Assembly: GCF_015350975.1 (NCBI RefSeq)
Contig: NZ_JADKRX010000007.1
Span: 1 to 64,000 of the forward strand
Direction: 5' to 3'
DNA length: 64,000 nucleotides
From: Curtobacterium sp. VKM Ac-1395
GTDB taxonomy: Bacteria; Actinomycetota; Actinomycetes; Actinomycetales; Microbacteriaceae
Positions 7,413 through 16,215 of the stretch are shown here, piece by piece (positions within the stretch are counted from its first letter, which is position 1; each line of letters starts with the position of its first letter). The translations under genes and the position numbers were made by a program. Under the pieces are notes generated by a model that was not told where the DNA came from, searched no databases, and saw nothing but the letters and a program-made list of their open reading frames with translations.

Positions 7413-8686
7413 GACTCGTTCCCTCCGGTGGTCAAGCTCGCGCTCGTGGTGGTGTGGCGGTCGACGGGGCACCACGTGACAGGGAGCTCGTACACCCCGT
7501 AGACGGCGCCGTCGTGCTTGAACGGGACCTCGTCGAGCGGGATCGCGCGAGCGAGGGTGGGGATCCGACGGAACAGCGTCGGGTACACGACCTGCAGTTC
7601 GACCCGGGCGAGCGGCTGGCCCAGGCACTGGTGCACGCCGAACCCGAACGCCACGTGGTTCCGCGGGTTGCGGGTCAGGTCGAGCCGGTCCGGCTCCGGG
7701 TAGACGTCCGGGTCCCGGTTCGCCAGGTCCGTCGCGACGATCACCCCGTCACCGGCGCGGACCCTGGTGCCGGCGACGTCGAGGTCCTCGGTCGCCACAC
7801 GCTTACGTCCGTCGTGCGTGATGGTGAGGTAGCGCAGGAGTTCCTCCACCGCCGAGGCGACCAGCGCCGGTTCGGGGTCGTCGAGCAGGCGGTCGCGCTC
7901 GACCGGGTGCTCGAGCAGGGCGAGCGTGCCGAGGGCGATCATGTTCGCGGTCGTCTCGTGCCCGGCGATGAGCAGCAGGATCCCCATCTGCACGGCCTCG
8001 CCCTCGGTCATGTCGCCGGCGGTGACCCCGGCGGCGATGTCCGTGAGCAGGTCGTCGCCGGGTTCCGCCGTCTTGCGGTGGAGCAGCGACGTCAGGTACG
8101 CACCGAGCTCGCGGAACGCCTGCTGCCGTTCGTCGTCGGTCGTGGTGCGGCGGATGATGGTCTTCGAGTGCGCCTGGAACCGGTCGTGGTCCTCGTACGG
8201 CACGCCGAGCAGGGCGCAGATCACCAGGGACGGCAGCGGGAGCGCGAACGCCTCGACCAGGTCGACCGGGTTCGGACCGGCGAGCAGCTGGTCGATCAGG
8301 TCGTCCGTGATCCGCTGCACCACGGGGCGGAGCGCCTCGATGCGTTTGATCGCGAACGGCGCGGTCACCATCCGCCGCAGCCGGGCGTGGTCCGGGTCGT
8401 CCATCAGGATGAAGGACAGCCCGCCGCCACCTCCCGAGGCGCTGGCGGAGGGGTACCCCGGGTTGGCCGCGTCTGCGCTGACGGACAGGCTCGACAGCAC
8501 CTGCTTGCCCTCGTCGTAGCGGGTGACGAGCCACGGCTCGCGGCCGTCGGCCAGCGTCACGCGGTGGATGGGGCCGTCCTCCTGCAGCACGCGGGCCGCC
8601 GGCGGCGGGTCGAAGGGACACCCGGCGGTCCGCCGGTCCATCGGGAACGTGTCCGGTCGGTCGGCGGTGATCGGTGGGTCGGTCAT
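7409..8686 (-). CDS. Cytochrome P450 monooxygenase
   Basis: This 425-residue soluble bacterial P450 has the I-helix oxygen-activation motif AGHETTAN (near 255), the K-helix ExxR in EELLRYL (the R of LLRYL), and the haem loop FGFGVHQCLGQPLAR with the Cys ligand near 370. The sequence style (CPFDPPP at the N-terminus, LMDDPDHARLRRMV) resembles CYP105-like or related actinobacterial enzymes. It inserts one oxygen atom from O2 into an unknown organic substrate. ATG 8686 follows GAGGAG. Ferredoxin follows directly and an FAD reductase precedes it, so a complete class I electron chain is encoded here. Confidence 0.95.
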   Translation of the reverse strand: MTDPPITADRPDTFPMDRRTAGCPFDPPPAARVLQEDGPIHRVTLADGREPWLVTRYDEGKQVLSSLSVSADAANPGYPSASASGGGGGLSFILMDDPDHARLRRMVTAPFAIKRIEALRPVVQRITDDLIDQLLAGPNPVDLVEAFALPLPSLVICALLGVPYEDHDRFQAHSKTIIRRTTTDDERQQAFRELGAYLTSLLHRKTAEPGDDLLTDIAAGVTAGDMTEGEAVQMGILLLIAGHETTANMIALGTLALLEHPVERDRLLDDPEPALVASAVEELLRYLTITHDGRKRVATEDLDVAGTRVRAGDGVIVATDLANRDPDVYPEPDRLDLTRNPRNHVAFGFGVHQCLGQPLARVELQVVYPTLFRRIPTLARAIPLDEVPFKHDGAVYGVYELPVTWCPVDRHTTTSASLTTGGNES

Positions 8687-8747
8687 GGTCTGCTCCTCTG
8701 TGTTTGTGTGACGGCCCCGGTCAGGCGACCGGAGCGGACGGCACCGG

Positions 8748-10001
8748 TCAGCCGACCGGTGCCGGGCTCTCGGCGGCAAACACCGTAGACGCGGCAGGTG
8801 CCGCTACCGGCGCGTACCGGGGACGCAGGCGCATGCTGGCGATCCGCGCCTGCTTCGGCATGCCCCACCCGAGCACCCCGACCGCCTCGCCGGCGCGTTC
8901 GGCCACGGCGACGAACCGGCCGTCCTCGGGGTGCCCGTCGACGACGGTGACCCGGTCGGTCGGGGTCATCTGCCCGAAGACCTGCACGCGGGTGCCGTGC
9001 TGGTCCGTCCAAAAGTACGGCACCGGCGTGTACGGCACGCGGCGCCCGAGGACGTTTCCGGCGACGACCTGCGCCATCTCGGTCGCGTTCGTGCGGTTCT
9101 CGAGCCGCATCGGGCACCCCGCGCCGGCGTGGTGGAAGCGGGCGACGTCGCCCACGGCCCAGACGCCGGGTGCAGCGGCTCCGAACGCGTCGCAGTCGAC
9201 GCCGTCCGTGACCTCCAGGCCGGACACCTCGAGCCACCCGGTCGTCGGGCGGGACCCCACGGCGACGAGGACGGCGTCGGCCGGACGGCTCGGGCCGTCG
9301 ACGAACTCCACCGTGTCCGCGCGACCGTTCCGGCCGCGCACCCGCGTGGCGCGGACCCCGCCGAGCAACCGGATGCCGGCCGCCTCGTGCTGTGCCGCGA
9401 GGAACTGCGAGCCAAACCCGCCGAGCTGCCCGGACATCGGCGCACGGATACTGCCCGCGAGCGTGACGTCCACGCCGAGGGACGCGGCGGTCTGTGCCAC
9501 TTCGCTGCCGAGCACGCCGTTCCCGAGGACCAGCAGCGGCCCCTGCAGCGTCTGCAGTCCCGCTCGGAGCCGGTCCGCGTCGGCCCGGGTGCGGAGGACG
9601 TGCACGCCGTCGAGCCCAGCCCCCGGGATCGCACGCGGGGTGACACCGGTGGCGATGACGACGTGGTCGGCGGCCCGGGTGGTGCCGCTCGTCGTGGTCA
9701 CGGTCCGGGTCGCGACGTCGAGGGCGACCGCACGGTCCCCGAGCACGAACTCGGCGTCGAGGCCCGCGAGCTGCTCGGTCGAGCGGAGCACCAGGGCGTC
9801 GGCGCCCATCTGCCCGGCCAGGTACTGCTTCGACAGCGGTGGCCGGTCGTACGGGTCCTCGGTTTCGCCGTCGAGCAGTGTCAGCCGGCCGACATGCCCG
9901 TGGCGGCGGAGCGCCTCGGCCGTCGCGACGCCGGCAGCCGAGGCGCCGACGACGAGGACGGATGCGTGGGTATCGGTCCGAGGGACTCCGGTACTGGCCA
10001 T
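8748..10001 (-). CDS. FAD-dependent ferredoxin reductase
   Basis: This 417-residue pyridine-nucleotide-disulphide-type oxidoreductase has an FAD motif VLVVGASAAGVATAEALRRH near the N-terminus and DRPPLSKQYL, typical of rubredoxin/putidaredoxin-type reductases. The NAD motif LVLGNGVLGSEVAQ lies near 150-165 and the second FAD segment VWAVGDVARFHH near 280. The C-terminal domain is of the reductase type. It should pass electrons from NAD(P)H to the neighbouring ferredoxin. It lies 61 bases upstream of the P450 and is the first gene of the operon. The C-terminus is Ala/Pro-rich. Confidence 0.92.
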   Translation of the reverse strand: MASTGVPRTDTHASVLVVGASAAGVATAEALRRHGHVGRLTLLDGETEDPYDRPPLSKQYLAGQMGADALVLRSTEQLAGLDAEFVLGDRAVALDVATRTVTTTSGTTRAADHVVIATGVTPRAIPGAGLDGVHVLRTRADADRLRAGLQTLQGPLLVLGNGVLGSEVAQTAASLGVDVTLAGSIRAPMSGQLGGFGSQFLAAQHEAAGIRLLGGVRATRVRGRNGRADTVEFVDGPSRPADAVLVAVGSRPTTGWLEVSGLEVTDGVDCDAFGAAAPGVWAVGDVARFHHAGAGCPMRLENRTNATEMAQVVAGNVLGRRVPYTPVPYFWTDQHGTRVQVFGQMTPTDRVTVVDGHPEDGRFVAVAERAGEAVGVLGWGMPKQARIASMRLRPRYAPVAAPAASTVFAAESPAPVG

Positions 10002-10057
10002 GCTCCGAGCCTCGCCGGGCTCAGCAGTGCCGGACTACTCCGGGCGGACCGACCGAG

Positions 10058-10075
10058 ATACCGCAGACGCAGTAT
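10058..10075. promoter_or_regulatory. Degenerate palindrome related to 5920-5937
   Basis: ATACCGCAGACGCAGTAT matches the 5920-5937 palindrome at 13 of 18 positions and sits between the divergent reductase (start 10001) and isochorismatase-like (start 10109) genes. It may let the NarL-type system control the P450 cluster. Confidence 0.42.
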
Positions 10076-10108
10076 GCGCCGCGCCCGGCGATCGAGCACA
10101 CTGGACCG

Positions 10109-10660
10109 GTGATCCGCACCCGCACCGAACACACCGCCCTGCTCGTCGTCGACCTGCAGGCCGGGACCGCGCCGTACCAACGCACCCACCCCGTCGAGAC
10201 CGTCGTGGCCAACGTCGAGACCCTAGCCCGCGCCACCCGTGGCGGCGGCGGCAAGGTGGTGTTCATCCGCCACGACCCCGCCACGACCCCGGCAGGCGCG
10301 ACCCAGTACGGCGGCGGCCCCCGCCCGGCCCCGGTCGCCTACGGCTCCCTGCTGCTCGAACGGGCCGACGACGACGGCAACCTCACCCGCGGCGGGTGGA
10401 GCGCCTTCGCCGGCACCGGCCTCGACGAGCGGCTCCGCGCCGACGGCGTCACCGAGGTGGTCGTGGTCGGCCAGGCGACGACCTTCGGCGTCGAGTCAAC
10501 GGCTCGGGCCGCGTACGACCTGGGCTACGCCGTCGTCCTCGTCGAGGACGCCACCAACGACCCGAACCCCGACGCCCACGCCGCCCGGTTCCGGTCGGTG
10601 TTCCCCGCCCTCGGCATCGTCGTGCACACAGCCGACCTCACAGGGCCGAGCGCAGCCTGA
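10109..10660 (+). CDS. Isochorismatase-like cysteine hydrolase fold protein
   Basis: This 183-residue protein has the isochorismatase fold. LLVVDLQAG carries the conserved Asp (near residue 14), and VVFIRHD and SAFAGTGLDERL follow. The loop GQATTFGVESTARAAYDLGY is where the nucleophilic Cys normally sits. The aligned residue is Gly, as in true isochorismatases such as PhzD and EntB, rather than the Cys of nicotinamidases and carbamoylases. A vinyl-ether or related hydrolysis is therefore more likely than amide hydrolysis. The start is GTG 10109, preceded by GGA. It is divergent from the P450 operon and may act on a related compound. Confidence 0.82.
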   Translation: MIRTRTEHTALLVVDLQAGTAPYQRTHPVETVVANVETLARATRGGGGKVVFIRHDPATTPAGATQYGGGPRPAPVAYGSLLLERADDDGNLTRGGWSAFAGTGLDERLRADGVTEVVVVGQATTFGVESTARAAYDLGYAVVLVEDATNDPNPDAHAARFRSVFPALGIVVHTADLTGPSAA

Positions 10661-10852
10661 GCGAGCGGGTGGAAGGAGCGGCGCTAACTCGACCTCTGCG
10701 CGTTAGACAAGTTTGTATAGAGGTCTCGCAAAGGTCTAATGCGCACCGGTCAACGGACGCTTCGCTCTAAGGCTTCGATTCACTGATTAGGACCTCCCGA
10801 GACGCGAGATATCTACGGCAGTGCTGCTGCTCATATGTCGGAGCGCACAAGA

Positions 10853-10881
10853 AGAGGGGCGGTCACTAGGACCGCCCCTCT
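10853..10881 (-). terminator. Rho-independent terminator of the GH3 gene
   Basis: A 12-bp perfect stem (AGAGGGGCGGTC pairing with GACCGCCCCTCT) surrounds the loop ACTAG. It lies 27 bases past the GH3 stop in its direction of transcription and is followed by TTCTTGT. The isochorismatase gene ends almost 200 bases away and may also use it. Confidence 0.8.
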
Positions 10882-10907
10882 CCCCCCCCTTCCCTTGGTG
10901 TGTGGTG

Positions 10908-13900
10908 CTACTTGACTGTTACGGTCACCCCCTTTGACGAGCCGGTGTTGCCGAGCTTGTCGATCGCAGACAGGTGAACTGCCAGCGTCCCGGCGCGCAC
11001 GCCTGGAACTGCGACCGACCACTTGCCGGACTTCACGGACGTGGCCACCGCTGTGGCGTTCGCCAGTGCCGAAGTTGAACTCTTCGCCTTCACGAACTTG
11101 CTGCCCGTGAAGTAGTAGTAGCTCGAGCCGCGTTTCTCCGTGACCTTCACCGTCACCCCGGCGACGCCGGAGCCGGTGTCCTTTACGGTGCCGCTCACGT
11201 GCGCCCATGATGATGCACGTTCCGGATGTGCGGGACGCGTCGCGGAAGCGACGGGTGCCGTCTTGTCGACGGTCACGGCGAGGGCTGCCGAGGCTTTATT
11301 GCCACCTGGGACGGACGCGCTTGTCGCGACAGCGACAACTGAGATGGAGTGCTTCCCTGCTGCGAGCGTGAGCGGCGTCGACAGCACGGACGACGCGACG
11401 GTCTTGACGACCTTTCCGCCGTCTCGAACCTGGTAGGCCTTCACCGATGTTGCCGGTGTCGACGCTGACCAGGACAGGGTGACCTTGGACTTCACGAAGG
11501 TCGTCGTCGATCCGACTCGCACGCAGGGGGTCGCCTTGACATGACCCGGCGCCGTCAGCGCCACACCCTTCACCGTGAGGACCGTGGCCGTCGTTGGGAC
11601 GGAACCGAGGTCGTTGGTGAAGACGGCGCGGTACTGCGAACTGTTGTCGGAGAGCTTCGACTTGAACGTGTAGGTCGCGGAGGTGGCACCGACGACGTCG
11701 TTCCATGTCGTGCCCTTGTCCGTGCTGACCTGCCACTGAACAGTCGGTGCCGGCGACCCGGTGGCGGCTGCGGAGAGCGTCACCGTTGCGCCTTCGTTCA
11801 CCGTCTTCTTCGCGACTGGGTTCGTCGTGACAGACGGAGCGACGACGGTTGCGGGGACTTCGCGGGTGACCGAGGCGACCAGGTTCTCGGACGACGCGCC
11901 GAGGCTGATAGTCCGCTTACCCGAACCGATGACCCACTTTTGTCCAACGGTGTCCCAGGCGGAAACCTGCTGCAGGTCCACATGCAGCGTCTTCGTCGCT
12001 GACTTGCCAGCGGCGAGCTCGACGCGATCGAACTGCACCAGCTTCTGCGTGGACTGTTGGAAGCCAGCGGTCACGATGCCGTTCGCGTCGAACGTCGGCG
12101 TTGCCAGGTCGGGAGAAGCGCCGAGGTACACCTGGGGTGCGTCCGCGCCGTCCTTCTCGCCGGTGTTTGTGACGGAGAAGGTGACGTCGAGTCCGCCGTC
12201 CTTCGCGTTCTTGACGCTCAGATCGGAGTACTTGAACGACGTGTATGAGAGTCCGTACCCGAAGGGGAACCGCGGCTTGTAGCCATTCGGGTTGGCCTCA
12301 GGGTCGGTGTACCAGCGGTAACCAACGTTGACGCCGTCGGTCCACTTGATCGACGGTCTGGTCTCCGATCCGGTCTGCGTACCCGTGGTGCGCTCGAGGT
12401 TGCCGGAGAACGGGGTGGAGTCGTCGTCCTTCGGGAACGTCATCGGAAGCTTGCCTGACGGGTTCACCACGCCGTACAGCAAGTTGGAGGTTGCTTGCCC
12501 TCCCTTTTCACCCGGGTACCACATCTCGAGCACCGCATCGACGTTGTCTACCCAGGGCATCGCGACGGCGGTGCCGGAGTTCAGCACGACGACGGCTTTG
12601 TTGCCGGCGGCGTGTGCCGCGGCGCTGACGGCGTTGATGAGGTTCACCTGGGTCGCGTTGAGGTTGCGCAGTGACGCGGTGGTGGACGAGTTCGGGCCGG
12701 CACCCTCAGTGGTTCCCGGGGTGGAGTCGTCGACGAAGATCACCGTTTCGTCACTCGTCTTCGCAGCCTGGACGGCCTTGGCAGTGTTCTGCGCCAGCGG
12801 CGCCCACGCAAACCGGATGGTTGGAGTGGTCGCCGTGGTCGCGGTGGGCTTGTAGGTGAAGCTGACCTTGTGCAGTCCGACCGACAGGTCGAGGCTTACG
12901 CCGAGGTTTTGCTTGCCTAGGTACTGCCCGTTAGAGGCGCGCTGACCGTCGGGGAAGGCGTTCTGCAGGATGTTGCCGCCGGGGTTCACGATCGTCTGGG
13001 CTGCGCCATCGACGCTCAGGCTGAGTGGCTCGGGCGGGCCGTTGCGTCCGGGTTCCTGTTGTACGCCACCGTTGTATGCCGATGCGTTACCCGTGTCGAC
13101 TCCGTAGGGACGCTGCAGCAGCAGCCGGTACGTGTCGGCAGTGGTCACGTTGAGGTAGCCGCTCCAGGTGTACTGGCCACCCTTGGCGAGGGTGGTCTGC
13201 TTGCCGTCGATGGTGGTGTCGACCGTGGTGGAGCCATCGGTGTTCGTGCGGGTCAGACCCGGCACGGCTGAGCCATCGTTGGTCGTCTGCAGGTTCGCGG
13301 TGGGGACGGTGTCACCGATCCAGTCGACGCCGGGTGCGGACGTGACGTTCTCGGAGCCGACCTGCGCCTTGATGGCCTTCAGTGGCGTGTAGTTCACCTG
13401 GTCGCCGAAGCCGCGGGAGCGTTCACCGCCGGGGCTTGCCGGGAGCAGGGTCGAGGCGGGGCCGACGACTGCGACGGACTTGCTCGTCGACAGCGGAAGC
13501 GCGTCGTCCTCGTTCTTCAGAAGTACGCCGCTCTCCTCAGCGAGTGCGAGCGCCACCTTGTCACCGCTGGCCTTGTCTACGGTGGTGCCGTTGTACGTCG
13601 AGGAGACGTCACCGTGCTGCTCGACGTCCGATTCCACCGAATCGGGGATCTTGCTGTTGTCGAGCAGGCCGAACCGTTCGTATTCGTAGAGCATGCGGGC
13701 GACCGCGTTGGCAGTGGCGCTTGCGTATGCCGGATCGAACGACGATGAGGTCAAGTCGATGAGCGGGACGAGCTTCGGCGCGGAGAGGTTGGTCGTTGCG
13801 AACTCGTTGTCCATGCCGGCGAGGATGTCCGACGTCGCCTTGCTGGCGTTGTAGTCGGAGGTGATGAAGCCCTTGAGGTTGAACTGATTCTTGACGATGT

Positions 13901-14735
13901 TGTTCAAGAGGTTCGAGTTCGAGCAGGCGTACTGCGGAGCGTTCTGCTCGCCGACGATCTGGAAGATCGCATAGGAGCACATCAACGAGCTGACGCCGCC
14001 TTCTTCGATCGCGGACTGCGCCGGTGCGAGGTAGACCTCGTGCGCGGCCTGCGAGCTGATGAGCGACGGCGTCGCCTGGTTCTGTCCGTTGTAGAAGGAG
14101 ACGTGCTTCACCTGGGACAGCAGCCCGGTGCTCTGGATGCCGTTGATCTCGGCCGCAGAGAACTGGGACGATACGTAGGCGTCCTCGCCGTTGGTCGTCA
14201 GGTTCCTGGACCATGACGGGTATCGGGCCATGTCGACCTGAGGACCATAGACGAGATCAACGCCAAGCGCTTTGCCCTGTTTGCCTACTTCTTCACCGAG
14301 CAGGTTGTAAGCGTCACGGTCGAACGATGATGCCAGGCCGAGTCGCGTCGGGAAGGCCGTACCGTCTGCGAAGACGTTGATGCCGAGTGCGTCAGCATGC
14401 CGGACGGCGGGGACCCCGAGACGGGGAACACCGGCGAGGTATCCGGCTTCTCCGTGGTTGTCCGGGTCAGTGCCTTGGGCGATGACGGCAACCTCTTCCG
14501 CTGGCGTCATCTGGGACAGGAGATAGGAGACGGTCTTGGTGTAGGGGGCGTCCTGAGCCGTTGCCGGCGAGACACCGAAGCTGCTCGCGGGTAGGTCGGC
14601 TGGCGTGGCGGCGATCGCGGACGGGCCGGTCGTCGTGCCCAGCACGATGGCGAGGCCGACACCTCCCGCGCATGCGGCCAAAGCGGTCCTCGATACCCGC
14701 TTGCCACCTCGACCCTGGTTCATTGAGTGATACAC
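10908..14735 (-). CDS. Secreted multidomain glycoside hydrolase family 3
   Basis: This protein of about 1,275 residues begins with a basic n-region and signal peptide (ALAACAGGVGLAIVLG, cleavage probably after AIAA). The GH3 N-terminal barrel follows (about 65-400), with GFITSDYN holding the presumed catalytic Asp. The GH3 C-terminal domain is interrupted by a PA14-like insert (about 505-640), and a fibronectin-III-like domain carries PQVYLGASPD. The C-terminus has Ig-like or bacterial Ig modules, including PTVQWQVSTDKG and DTGSGVAGVTVKV. PA14-containing GH3 enzymes act outside the cell on beta-glucosides or plant-derived glycans. GTG 14735 has AGAGGAC upstream; ATG 14723 is the alternative. 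The divergent ROK gene is its likely regulator. Confidence 0.93.
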   Translation of the reverse strand: MYHSMNQGRGGKRVSRTALAACAGGVGLAIVLGTTTGPSAIAATPADLPASSFGVSPATAQDAPYTKTVSYLLSQMTPAEEVAVIAQGTDPDNHGEAGYLAGVPRLGVPAVRHADALGINVFADGTAFPTRLGLASSFDRDAYNLLGEEVGKQGKALGVDLVYGPQVDMARYPSWSRNLTTNGEDAYVSSQFSAAEINGIQSTGLLSQVKHVSFYNGQNQATPSLISSQAAHEVYLAPAQSAIEEGGVSSLMCSYAIFQIVGEQNAPQYACSNSNLLNNIVKNQFNLKGFITSDYNASKATSDILAGMDNEFATTNLSAPKLVPLIDLTSSSFDPAYASATANAVARMLYEYERFGLLDNSKIPDSVESDVEQHGDVSSTYNGTTVDKASGDKVALALAEESGVLLKNEDDALPLSTSKSVAVVGPASTLLPASPGGERSRGFGDQVNYTPLKAIKAQVGSENVTSAPGVDWIGDTVPTANLQTTNDGSAVPGLTRTNTDGSTTVDTTIDGKQTTLAKGGQYTWSGYLNVTTADTYRLLLQRPYGVDTGNASAYNGGVQQEPGRNGPPEPLSLSVDGAAQTIVNPGGNILQNAFPDGQRASNGQYLGKQNLGVSLDLSVGLHKVSFTYKPTATTATTPTIRFAWAPLAQNTAKAVQAAKTSDETVIFVDDSTPGTTEGAGPNSSTTASLRNLNATQVNLINAVSAAAHAAGNKAVVVLNSGTAVAMPWVDNVDAVLEMWYPGEKGGQATSNLLYGVVNPSGKLPMTFPKDDDSTPFSGNLERTTGTQTGSETRPSIKWTDGVNVGYRWYTDPEANPNGYKPRFPFGYGLSYTSFKYSDLSVKNAKDGGLDVTFSVTNTGEKDGADAPQVYLGASPDLATPTFDANGIVTAGFQQSTQKLVQFDRVELAAGKSATKTLHVDLQQVSAWDTVGQKWVIGSGKRTISLGASSENLVASVTREVPATVVAPSVTTNPVAKKTVNEGATVTLSAAATGSPAPTVQWQVSTDKGTTWNDVVGATSATYTFKSKLSDNSSQYRAVFTNDLGSVPTTATVLTVKGVALTAPGHVKATPCVRVGSTTTFVKSKVTLSWSASTPATSVKAYQVRDGGKVVKTVASSVLSTPLTLAAGKHSISVVAVATSASVPGGNKASAALAVTVDKTAPVASATRPAHPERASSWAHVSGTVKDTGSGVAGVTVKVTEKRGSSYYYFTGSKFVKAKSSTSALANATAVATSVKSGKWSVAVPGVRAGTLAVHLSAIDKLGNTGSSKGVTVTVK

Positions 14736-14899
14736 GGTTGTCCTCTCTGACAACACTTCAGGATGAGATCGTGTCGACCTTGCGTCAGCTTCGATGCGAG
14801 GTCGTCACTGCCCACCGCCGGCGCGATTCGTCTTCGAAGGCGACTCATAGGCGGTGGAGCTAGCTCAACGTAACCGCACTCTTTCTGCTCGTCAACGCG

Positions 14900-14950
14900 A
14901 AAAACAGCGCCGACTCAAGCAATGTTTTTGACTGCGACCACTTAAAAACA
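14900..14950. promoter_or_regulatory. Cluster of AAAAACA half-sites, ROK operator candidate
   Basis: TGTTTTT (14923-14929) and AAAAACA (14944-14950) form an inverted repeat with 14-base spacing, and a further AAAAACA lies near 14900. These lie between the divergent GH3 and ROK genes, and the last copy abuts the expected -35 region of the ROK promoter. Such A/T-rich arms are usual for ROK repressors. Confidence 0.5.
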
Positions 14951-14971
14951 GTCAGTCCGATGCGGCATCGC

Positions 14972-14977
14972 TAGGAT
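14972..14977 (+). promoter_or_regulatory. Putative -10 box TAGGAT of a leaderless ROK transcript
   Basis: TAGGAT ends six bases before the GTG start at 14984. Transcription would begin at or next to the start codon, which matches the leaderless mRNAs common in actinobacteria, and explains why no ribosome site is visible. Confidence 0.4.
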
Positions 14978-14983
14978 CATCGT

Positions 14984-16138
14984 GTGGCTGCCGTCAAAAC
15001 CGTGTCCCCGCGCGACCGCGCGCTGGAGGATGTCTACGACCGAATCCGCCTAGCTCCCGAAGGAGTGTCCCGGTCGGAGCTCGCAGCCGCTTCGTCCATG
15101 TCGCGGAGCGGCGTCGCTTACCTCGTCCAGCGGTTGCTGCGTGAAGGTCGGGTCATCGAGAAGCAGTCCGATGGCCAGGGCAGAGGTTCCGGCAGCGGCC
15201 GCCCTGCGGTGCGGCTCTTCCCCGCGCCAGCAGCTGGATGGATCGCCGGCATCGATTTCGGGCACAAACACATCTACGTGGCGCTGGCGGATGCTCTCGG
15301 GAACGAGATCGCCAGCGAGAACACCCTGCAGAACGTCGACCTGAACGCGCAAGGTGCGATGGACACCGCCTGCTCGATCCTGATGACGCTGTGCCAGAAG
15401 AACGGCGTCGAAACGCTCGACGCCATCGTCGCGGGCGTGCCCGGACCCATCGACTCGCAACGAGGGGTGGTCCGATCACCGACAATCTTGTCCGGCTGGG
15501 TCGGACTGGACCCAGCCGCCGAGCTCGAGCAGCGACTCGGTCAATCCGTCATCGTCGAGAACGACGCCGTCCTCGGCGCCATCGGCGAGTACCGAGTCGG
15601 TGCTGCCTCCGGGCACGACGACGTCCTCTACGTCAAGCTCTCCGACGGTATCGGCGCGGCGATGATTCTCGACGGCCGGGTCTACAAAGGCTCGGCCGGA
15701 CTCGCCGGCGAGATCGGGCACAACCGACTCGAGAACAACAACGAACTTTGCCGCTGCGGTAGCCGCGGCTGCCTCGAAGCCGTCATCTCCGTCGACAGCG
15801 TTCTCGCGCAACTCGCCCACAGCCACGAAGGCGTTGAGATCCCCGACATCGACGACCTACCGTTCGACGACGAGGTCACCGAACGCATCTTCAGCGACGC
15901 AGGCCGAACAGTCGGACAAGCCCTCTCCACATTGTGCAACCTGATCAACCCAAGCCTGCTCGTCGTCGGCGGGAAACTCGGAACTGCAAACCAGGCGCTC
16001 CTCACTGGCATCAAACTCGGACTCGACCAGTTCGCGCAACCCGCCACCGCGCAGGGACTCAGCATCGTTGCAGCTCAACACGGGTGCCGTGCTGAGCTCG
16101 CCGGAGCACTGCAGTTGGCAGCCAGGCCCACCTTCTGA
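14984..16138 (+). CDS. ROK-family transcriptional regulator
   Basis: This 384-residue protein has an N-terminal winged HTH (about 15-75: GVSRSELAAASSMSRSGVAYLVQRLL). A ROK sugar-kinase-like domain follows, starting at GIDFGHKHIYVAL, with GVPGPID and a glycine-rich GLAGEIGH. The zinc motif CRCGSRGCLEA (near 250-262) is complete. ROK regulators usually repress sugar-use genes until a sugar binds. The divergent GH3 glycosidase is the obvious target, with AAAAACA half-sites between the genes; the downstream oxidoreductase may be another. The GTG start has no ribosome site, consistent with leaderless translation. Confidence 0.92.
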   Translation: MAAVKTVSPRDRALEDVYDRIRLAPEGVSRSELAAASSMSRSGVAYLVQRLLREGRVIEKQSDGQGRGSGSGRPAVRLFPAPAAGWIAGIDFGHKHIYVALADALGNEIASENTLQNVDLNAQGAMDTACSILMTLCQKNGVETLDAIVAGVPGPIDSQRGVVRSPTILSGWVGLDPAAELEQRLGQSVIVENDAVLGAIGEYRVGAASGHDDVLYVKLSDGIGAAMILDGRVYKGSAGLAGEIGHNRLENNNELCRCGSRGCLEAVISVDSVLAQLAHSHEGVEIPDIDDLPFDDEVTERIFSDAGRTVGQALSTLCNLINPSLLVVGGKLGTANQALLTGIKLGLDQFAQPATAQGLSIVAAQHGCRAELAGALQLAARPTF

Positions 16139-16215
16139 GTTCGATCCGAAACGTATGTGACTCAAGTCACGAAGACGCACCCACTACCGATCCCCACCAG
16201 AAAGACGCGAACGAA

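Noticed and set aside
8674..10770. A 698-codon open frame on the plus strand opposite the FAD reductase
   Set aside because: It is Ser/Arg/Pro/Thr-rich with no domain and lies antisense to a clear reductase; long antisense frames are expected in high-GC DNA.
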